In this document: positions 56,786 to 64,000 of the stretch, piece after piece
Numbering within the stretch: the first letter of the stretch is position 1
Layout of the letters: the number at the start of each line of letters is the position of its first letter
Source of the DNA: Steinernema hermaphroditum
Taxonomy: Eukaryota; Nematoda; Chromadorea; Rhabditida; Steinernematidae
Direction of reading: 5' to 3'
NCBI GenBank assembly: GCA_030435675.1
Contig: CM059621.1
Span: 7,440,001-7,504,000 of the forward strand
DNA: 64,000 nucleotides
Made by a program: the position numbers and the translations under genes
Notes under the pieces: model-generated
Seen by the model: only the letters and a program-made list of their open reading frames with translations
Told to the model about the DNA's origin: nothing
Databases searched by the model: none

Positions 56786-57272
56786 GTCGATCCCAGATCT
56801 GTAAATGGAACGGATTTATTGAGCAAAAACGCAATGTTAGCGTTCGTGTTAGAATGTTCGCTACCAGCAAATCGTACTGTCCTGGGCGTAAATTTCGCGC
56901 ACATCACGAAGAACCTATCTAGGCAGTTCCGAAGTACAAATGGCAGGAGATCATACCGGCAAAACAGCGCCAAAAGTGAATCAAAACGTCCGTGCTACAA
57001 GGAGCAGAAAGCAAGTGGGGAAAATGCGCCGACCTGATGGACCTACACACGCGATGCGGCAAAGACAACGCCAACTCGAGCGTTCATGAAACGCCGTCGC
57101 GAGGAAACGCGAGGGAGAGGCGTGCTCGCCTGATTTGCAAGATGAACCAGGGCTCAGTCCCGCGGCGAAAAGATTGAATCCTGACTTTTCAATTTGGAGC
57201 CTGTGAGACGCGTTTGTTTGGGGGCTGTCTGGCGCTTTTTTCTTCGAAGCGAGCTCCGATCTACTTTCAGTC
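56786..57272. other. Bidirectional spacer
   Basis: 487 bp between divergent genes, with no ORF of note. It ends with a CTACTTTCAG acceptor 2 nt before the next ATG. Confidence 0.5.
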
Positions 57273-58161
57273 ATGCAGCATCTGTACGGACCACCTGGAT
57301 GGGTCACTGACGACCTGTTAACCAAATGCATTATGAAGAATGCCGATGTAGGTTTGTGCTATACAACTGCTGCGTTCTCATCTCTTTGTTTAGCTCTTGG
57401 TGTCTGCGAACTCCGACGGACACAACAGAACCTTGAGAAATTTGAAGCGTCCGCCTTCTGAACGCGCAGCTGTTGCACTCGAATCCATCACGGGTCGTCC
57501 GTTCATCTCTGCCCGAACTCGTCCTCCAGATGAAGAAGACGAGCTCTGGGAAGCTCGATTGAACCCTGTGGGTCCAAGAGATGAAGGTATCGCCACACAT
57601 CCACAAGAGAAGCCGCAGGTTCCAGCGCTGAATTGCACCGGTATTGTCGGTGCTCACATCGATGCGAAACTGTTTGAACAAGATTTGCCGGAAGACCTCG
57701 AATTTATCAACAGAGAACTACTGGAAGAAGAACTGATGGACCTGGACGAAGTCGACCAGAAGGAGATCAGGGAGCTGATCGACGAAACAAGGAAGCGTGA
57801 AGCGGCTGCCGTATTGTTCGAGCGTCGCGAGAGGTACATCGTTGACCCTCGTCGTCGTGTCATCAACCCGTACCTTCTGGATGAGAAAGGTGAACGTCTG
57901 CAAGTGGAACCAGCGTCGTCAGTGAGCAGCGTCATGACCAGTGAATGCGATACTATGCAACTATCCAGTGGAGGCTCCAGCATACATTACCGCACTGAAA
58001 TTCTGAACAGATTGAGACGAATGGACGAAATGCGTGGAGAGGAAAGTCAAGAATTCGAAGGCGCAGCGGCAGATGATGAGAGCAGCTTTGGTGACGGCTG
58101 CATCGAGATTTCGGACGATGACAGCTTTATTTTCGAACCCGCTGAGGACGAATGCTCTTAG
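57273..58161 (+). CDS. Acidic helical protein, unknown
   Basis: Two exons (57273-57347, 57394-58161) give 280 residues starting MQHLYGPPGWVTDDLL. The middle is strongly helical and acidic (LPEDLEFINRELLEEELMDL; KEIRELIDETRKREAAAVL) followed by a basic patch (RRERYIVDPRRRVINPYLL) and a Ser/Asp-rich tail (CIEISDDDSFIF, a possible SUMO-interacting type motif). The ATG follows a TTTCAG acceptor by 2 nt, so trans-splicing is likely. I do not recognise a named family; a remote CCDC117-type relative is a guess. The gene itself is well supported by frame and splice signals. Confidence 0.75.
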
Positions 58162-58282
58162 GTTGTCATTTTTGTTGTCAGGTTGCATGTCATATAAATC
58201 TTTTATTTGAGGCTCAAGGACCTGCGGAAGGAGTGGCGGAGTGCGTGCGTGATTTCCTGTTTTATCCTTATTCAAAACTCAT

Positions 58283-59451
58283 TCATTCACGCGATTTTCC
58301 CATGGGCGTATGATACTCTGAGGAAGAGTCCTCTTCACTGGAGCTGCTGGAGCTGCTGGATGACTCGTCCATCTCCTCTTCCTCTTTCTTCGTAGCTTCC
58401 GCAGGTAAAGTAGGGAGGTTCTTCGCAGCAACAGCAGCAGTAGCAGCTGTGACAGCAGCAGCGGTTGTGGGTTTTGGAGCAACCATCACAGCGGCTGGAG
58501 GCTTAACCGAAGCAGTTGAAGGCTTGGTGGGAGCGGCAGTAACAACCGGAGTCGCTGGAGGCTTGGAGGGAGCGGAGGTTATAACCGGAGCCGCTGGAGT
58601 TTTGACAGGAGCGACGGTAACAGCCGGAGCCGCTGGAGACTTGGAAGGAGCGGCGGTAACAGGCAGAGCCGCTGGAGGCTTGGAAGGTGCAGCGGTAACA
58701 GTTGGGGCCGATGGAGGTTTAGCCTGAACAGTTGAAGGCTTGGCTGGTGTAGTAGCTGGAGGCCCGGTGGGAGCGGCAGCCGGAGCTGCTTGCGGTACAA
58801 CTTTAGAGGTAGTCGTAGCAGGGACCGCAGCTCGACTTGGAGGAGGAGCGGCAGTCACAGGAACGGACGGAGCAACAGGAACAGCGATTGGCGGGGACGG
58901 AGTATCAGGAGGCGTCCGGGTAGAGGCGGTCTCTTTTTCCTTTCCTTTTGGAGCGATCTGCGTAGCCTTTTTGTTTCCGGGAACGTTATAGATGACTTTC
59001 AGCACTTTGCGGGCAGACATCTGCGTAACCTGAAAGAAGTTCGTTCAGTTGCTTCCAAGAATACTCCTCAATCCCACCTGTGTGGCCTTTCCATCGCGCC
59101 ACACGCGTGCGGCGTCGTTGCAATTTTCGGGCGCTGGGGCTAGGACGACTGTGAAGCGGTCGCGGTTACACGGCGTCTTCATATTGTTATCGAAGCCCTT
59201 GAAGAGGAGGCGGATCTTCTTCTCCTCGCCCACGTTGACCAGCCCATAGACGGGGCGCATCTTGAAGGACGAAGGGCGCGTCGACTTCATCTTGAAGATA
59301 ATTGGCTTGTCCCAGCCATTCTTGACCATTAGATCGGCGTGCTGCCTTTCGGTCAGCGAGTTGAAGGTGATCTGCAATGCATGGGGATTACTGTAGCCAG
59401 GACGGAGAGTCGTACCGCATCCGACGGCTGAAAACTGAGTTTCTGGATCAT
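58283..59451 (-). CDS. MSP-domain protein with Pro/Ala-rich tail
   Basis: Three exons (59451-59416, 59371-59078, 59029-58283) give 358 residues. Residues 1 to about 115 are an MSP domain: MIQKLSFQPSDAITFNSL, KPIIFKMKSTRPSSFKMRPV, YGLVNVGEEKKIRLLFKGFD and DRFTVVLAPAPENCNDAARV. Unlike short MSPs it carries about 230 residues of low-complexity tail made of KPPAAPVVTAAPSK-like units, then a Ser/Glu run (SSSSSSSSEEDSSSEY). Related C. elegans MSP-domain proteins with long tails (MFP/MSD type) act in sperm filament assembly or as cytosolic MSP-domain proteins. The tail could be a flexible spacer. A TTTCAG acceptor lies about 34 nt before the ATG. Confidence 0.85.
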
Positions 59452-59837
59452 CGGCGCTTCGAACCGCGGCAGCACTTCTCTGAAACAACCAGTCGGACCA
59501 GATGAGAGAGCGGTCAGTGGGTCCCAAAGGGACAGAATGCCGCCGAGCTGTCTGGAAACACCCAACAGCTGTCTAGACCTGCGACACTGCCCTTTTGTGT
59601 CTACAACAAGCAAGACGCCAGAATCTAAGCATCTCCAGTGTGATAAGTAGAGCTACTGTAGGAAAAGGTGCCACTAAGGGCCGATTCTGCTCGTCCGCGG
59701 GCTCTGTTTTCAAAAACCGTCATAAACATTGCTTAGCGGAGTCCGCGCCACAAAGAAAATTGATAAACATTTGGCGCCTCGCGCCGTCAACAACTTCTCG
59801 ATGGTCACCGCATAAACAGAGCTATCAGTCGACGGCC
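59452..59837. other. Divergent promoter spacer
   Basis: 386 bp between the MSP-domain gene and the carboxypeptidase gene. No gene or repeat is seen. Confidence 0.5.
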
Positions 59838-62341
59838 ATGCGGATGCACCCGATGCTGCCTGTTTTCTGCCTCTTTACCACCGTTTTTGGCCACTTCATC
59901 GACCCTTCGGCCAGGAATATCGTCTTCGGAGAGGGTGGCGTTGCATGCCTCTGGACCGTTATGATAGATTTTAGGCGATTTCTACGAGAATGAGGAGATC
60001 GAGGACATTCTGAAGAGAAACATTAGGTGGGAGAACATCAGGGACAATCTCAGGGAGTTCACGAAGGAGCCCCACGTCGCTGGGAGCGAGGCGAACTCTC
60101 GACTGGCCGAGGCGATAGCCACGAAGTGGGAAGAAACCGGATTGGAGGGTGGGTTCGGTCCCTGTCCAATCGGGCACTGTCTCTTCTAGATGTGCACTTC
60201 ACCGAATACGACGCTCTACTGTCGTACCCCAACTACAGTAACCCGAATCACGTAGCGATTCTGCGCTCCGATGAATCCGTTCTTTACAAGACGAGCGGAA
60301 GAAGTCCAGTCATCATCCCTGACGAACAAGGAGCCCCTGGAGCGGACATCCAGTGGGTGGCCTACTCGGGTCATGGTACGGTAGTCGGCGACGTCGTCTA
60401 CTGTCACTACGGGAGGAACGTCGACTTTGATGAGATAAAGAGAGCTGGCGTCGACATCAGGGTAAGAGGGCGATGCGAACGTGGTACAGCTGAGTTCAGG
60501 GGAAAATCGCCTTACTACGGTACTCTAACGGGTTCCGAGGCGACAAAGTGCGTCTGGCGCAGCAGCACGGCGCCATGGGCGCGATACTGTACTCGGACCC
60601 CGCGGAAGTGGCCAAGGAGGGCGCGAAGCGGGTGTTCCCCTTGAGCGAGTGGATGCCTTCTGGAGGCGTCCAGAGGGGAACGCTGAAGGACATTCCCGGC
60701 GACCCTCTGACTCCTCTGTACCCGGCGAAGAAGGACCTCTACGCGAGAAGGAGCATCGAGGAGGCTAGAAAGGAGCGTGTCCTTCCCAGTATCCCCGCGG
60801 TTCCTCTGAGTTACTCCGACGCGTGGCACATTCTGTCCCGGATGGAAGGGAAGAAGGTCCCCGAGGAGTGGCAGGGGGGCCTCAACATCTCCTATAGAAT
60901 GGGACCGGGACTGAGAAACGGAGAGAAGGTGCAGATCGACGTGAAGTCTTCGCTGGAGAAGAGAAGGATCAAGAACGTCATCGGCTACATTAAAGGCACC
61001 GAGGATGTCGACAAGTACGTCATTCTCGGAAACCACTTCGACGCCTGGGTCTACGGTTCCATCGATCCCAACAGCGGGACTGCCGTCCTGACAGAGGTGG
61101 CCAGGGCTACGGTCCAAACGGCGCAGGAGACGGGCTGGCGCCCCAAGAGGACGATCATGTTCTGCGCATGGGACGGCGAGGAACATGGCCTCGTCGGCTC
61201 CACAGAATTCGTCGAGGAGTTCGCCAACGTCCTAATGGATCGCGCCGTCGTCTACCTCAACGTCGACAACGTCCACTCCAATCAGACGCTGTAGGTCCCT
61301 TGATGTTTTTTTTGGCCCATAATCAACAGATTAACCGCTTAAGATACGCGAACACGGTGCCCACGATGTACCGTATCGCCTACGAGGCGGCCAAACGTGT
61401 CCGGAACCCAATGGAATCGGAGATTGCGGTCGGGAGGAACAGCGCCTACGACTCGTGGATCCACTACATCCCCTCCACCTACGACTTCCTCCCCGCCGCC
61501 CCCGAGATGCCACCCCCCACGGGCAGTTCCGACCATGCGGCCTTCCTTAACTTCATCGGCGTCCCCGTCATCGACTTCACTTACCGTAACGCCTCGTGGC
61601 GAGAGTACCCCCTCTACCACACCCTCTACGAGACGCCCTTCCTCAACGAGCACATCTTTGATCACAACCACATGAGTGTCCACAGGGCCGTCGGAGAGTA
61701 CTGGGCCCTCCTGGCGAAGACCTTCGCCGACTCCCAGATTCTACCTCTGAACACTACCGTATACGCCCAGGCAATCGCGATCGTCTACGTCCCGAAGCTG
61801 TTGGAGGATCTGAAGGCGTTGGTCAAGAAGTTCAGAGAGGCGCAAGACGCCGTCGTCCAGGCGAATCACCTGGTGAAGGACGCTACCGTAGGAATCTTAT
61901 CTCCATCGCTGCCCGTAACTGTCCGATTCCACAGCGCTTCCTCCAAAAATCGTCCGACTTTGACGAGGCTATCCACTCCCACATCCTCTTCAACCACCGC
62001 CACAACCTCCGCTCCAGCTCTTCCGTAAACGATCGTCTGATGGCCGTGGACCGCTGCTTTATAAACCCTCAGGGGATTCCGGGGCAGCCCCAGTCCCGCC
62101 ACGTGATCTATTCCATCAGCGAAAAGGACACCTACTCGGCTTCGGTGTTCGCCGGGATCTACAACGAGGTACCTCTACGCAGTGTACTCTCCGTTACGGC
62201 AATCCTTTTCAGATCGACAATATGGAGTCGGCCGAGTCGACGGAGGATCGCCAGCAGGTGGGCCGTGACCTGGCCTACCAGATTTCGATTATTCAGTATG
62301 CCGTCAAGTGCGCTGTTAACACTCTCAGTGAAGTTATTTAA
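59838..62341 (+). CDS. Glutamate carboxypeptidase II (NAALADase/PSMA family)
   Basis: Seven exons (59838-59934, 59975-60148, 60190-60461, 60500-61290, 61344-61887, 61935-62168, 62213-62341) give 746 residues, matching the family at about 750. An N-terminal hydrophobic segment (MLPVFCLFTTVFGHF) is a signal peptide or anchor. The PA domain (SGHGTVVGDVVYCHYGRNVD; GAMGAILYSDPAEV) precedes the M28 peptidase core, with zinc ligands in NHFDAWVYGSIDPNSG, catalytic Glu in DGEEHGLVGSTEF, YLNVDN, and the His in YPLYHTLYE. The C-terminal dimerisation domain ends NTLSEVI. It removes C-terminal Glu from peptides such as NAAG or folyl-polyglutamate. All active-site residues I can check are present. Confidence 0.94.
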
Positions 62342-64000
62342 AATGGTTGCAAAAGGAATTCAGAAACGAAAAATTAGCATCCTTCAGAGTTTTGGCCATA
62401 CTATACACCGATAGCGGTGTTCTTACTGATTATGGTGGTTCACCGCAACTCCATCACACAGCTTCTGCAGAACCCTTTACAATCCTGTCAATCACTCTTT
62501 CGATGAAAACCTTTTTCCTTCCTCCTCCTCCACTCCACCATCGCTTTCGCCCACTCCGCTTCCGCGTGCGAACGATCGCTATCGTGGTCCCGCAACGACA
62601 AAAACGGTTTTTGCATTAGCAGCGATGATCACCCGCGTGCCCCCAGGAGTGTACTTTCGGACGCGGTTCCACCTGCAACGCCGCTGACGTCAGCGCCTCC
62701 GCAACCGGATCCTTCGCAACATCGCCGCCGGAGGCAGACGAGTCGCCGTCTGCCGCCTCACGTGCACCCCTAAAGTCGGCCTTTTTGTCGCTTGAGAGGT
62801 TGTGGAATGCAGCTGAACCTGAGCATACAGTATACGGAAAAGGCGGTAAACCATGCTGTCCAGAAGCGAGGGATGTTTGACCGGATATGCTACAGAGTGA
62901 TATGTTTCTGTGTCCGATCTGTGGTGTGTGATAAGAGGCTGGTGGCCTTTTGCCCAAACCGGAGATCGTTTTATGATAGTCGGGAGTAGTGGCGATAGTG
63001 GAATGAAACGCGGAAATGTTACAATTTGATTAGCATTCGGAAGGGTGTAGAAGAAGAAAGCGAAGAAGAAGAAGGCCAAACTGGTTTGGTTTTGAAAACA
63101 GATACAGATTCCGTTCTTTTACTCTGGAATGGAATCGAGATGGAGGAAGTTGGTTCTTTTGAAATGGAACCGGAAAGATCGACAACTCGAAGTGATCTTC
63201 TGATCGAGATCTTTGAAGGTGTAGGAGAATGCAAAACCTAACAAATGAAGACCGTACAGGCTCAAGTTCAAATGAGCTGAACAGGTTTACTATTCGATTC
63301 CTATATAATGCGTACCTGTTGACATTCATGTTCACTGGGGATGTAGTACTTACTTACCATATCCGCCTATTTTAGAGAGGTACGATATCCCCACTAAAAG
63401 TATCGGTTCGAAGACGAAAACAAAAGGCTCGTCAGTTAAGGGTGTCGCAAAATATCATCCAGAGTGTATGCTCCAACCCATCAGTTTTAATCTTCCATGT
63501 ACCTCTACTACAATCTAAACTTAAAACCTATTCTGCTGTTTATAGTGGACACTACTCTGTACAATGTTTCGCCATAAAACGGTAGAAATGTGGAGTTAAT
63601 CTCCGTCCAAGCAGTCTATTACATACAAGCCCCTCTTTTGCTTATGATGACGTGGACTAGAGGGACTAAAATTCAAACTCCAATCGGAGTTTGGGAGAGT
63701 ACATCTTGATAAACCACTTTCGTAGCCTTGAGCACTTCAGCCGATTGATCACAGGGCTTCTTGCTGTTTGCCTACGTGACATTTCCATTCCACGGATGGA
63801 CCTCTTCGAGTGGACATCAGGTGACAGTTTCGAAATTGCGACGATTTTTACAAGTTGAGTCGAGAGTTGGATGTGCATACTTCTCAGAACTTCCTGACCC
63901 GGATGAGTCTTCACCAGAAGAACACATTCAAGAGGGAAACAAAGCGATCCGGGTTGATGCCACGGATGTGCCACAGATCTGTTGACAGTGCACTTTCCCC
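62342..64000. other. Right-end region without a confident gene
   Basis: A GC-rich patch at 62616-62800 is open on both strands; the minus frame (ending SWGHAGDHRC) is disordered and the plus frame short, so neither is called. The rest is AT-rich. Overlapping short ORFs at 63018-63241 and 63666-63985 lack domain features. A gene may continue off the right edge. Confidence 0.35.

Noticed and set aside
62616..62957. Minus-strand ORF rich in Ala/Gly/Asp
   Set aside because: Possible disordered exon, but no splice partner or start could be supported.

Overview
The window looks like nuclear DNA of a free-living rhabditid nematode, in or near the Caenorhabditis/Diploscapter/Oscheius part of clade V. 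I cannot name the species. The grounds are: very short introns (mostly 41-50 nt); TTTCAG-type acceptors directly in front of start codons, as expected for spliced-leader trans-splicing; close-packed same-strand genes that look like operons; sperm-specific MSP-domain and SSP-family genes; and a peroxisomal acyl-CoA oxidase of the nematode ACOX-1 type ending in SKL. There are no bacterial features, CRISPR arrays, tRNAs or rRNAs that I can support.

Layout. 0-6.1 kb: the tail of a Vps39-like gene, a protamine-like RS-rich sperm chromatin protein, a four-helix membrane protein, FAM8A1 (RDD family), TRAP-beta, an SSP-class sperm protein, a small unknown ORF and the histone chaperone ASF1. 6.3-13 kb: two related intronless divergent kinases flank a secreted C-type-lectin/TSP1 protein, a CK1/TTBK-type kinase and a Y-box protein. 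13-24 kb: mitochondrial EF-G1, an E2F factor with two alternative first-exon sets, RYBP/YAF2 with a divergent small gene, and JTB. 24-29 kb: a minus-strand cluster (RUVBL1, TOM22, a small mitochondrial-looking protein, an mTERF protein) converging on a small membrane protein. 29-33 kb: a plus-strand cluster (RBX2, ANKRD49, NEPRO) converging on a repeat protein. 33-38.5 kb: sparse DNA with the 3' end of a Crumbs/EAT-20-like gene that appears to have two alternative transmembrane/cytoplasmic tails. 39-42 kb: acyl-CoA oxidase. 42-48.7 kb: repeat-containing DNA with almost no supportable gene. 48.8-62.3 kb: an SLC10-family transporter, ribosomal protein L5, an intronless coiled-coil protein, a PP2A B'' subunit, an unknown acidic protein, an MSP-domain protein with a Pro/Ala-rich tail, and glutamate carboxypeptidase II. 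62.3-64 kb: no confident gene.

Exon structures were assembled by hand from frame, splice signals and family knowledge. For most conserved genes every junction keeps frame and the total length agrees with the family (for example 750 aa for EF-G1, 473 aa for RUVBL1, 746 aa for GCPII, 673 aa for ACOX). Themes: many housekeeping mitochondrial and chromatin genes; several genes of sperm-type families; at least five introns that need GC-AG rather than GT-AG borders; and an 11-bp motif (GATTACGGTAG) scattered through introns and spacers.
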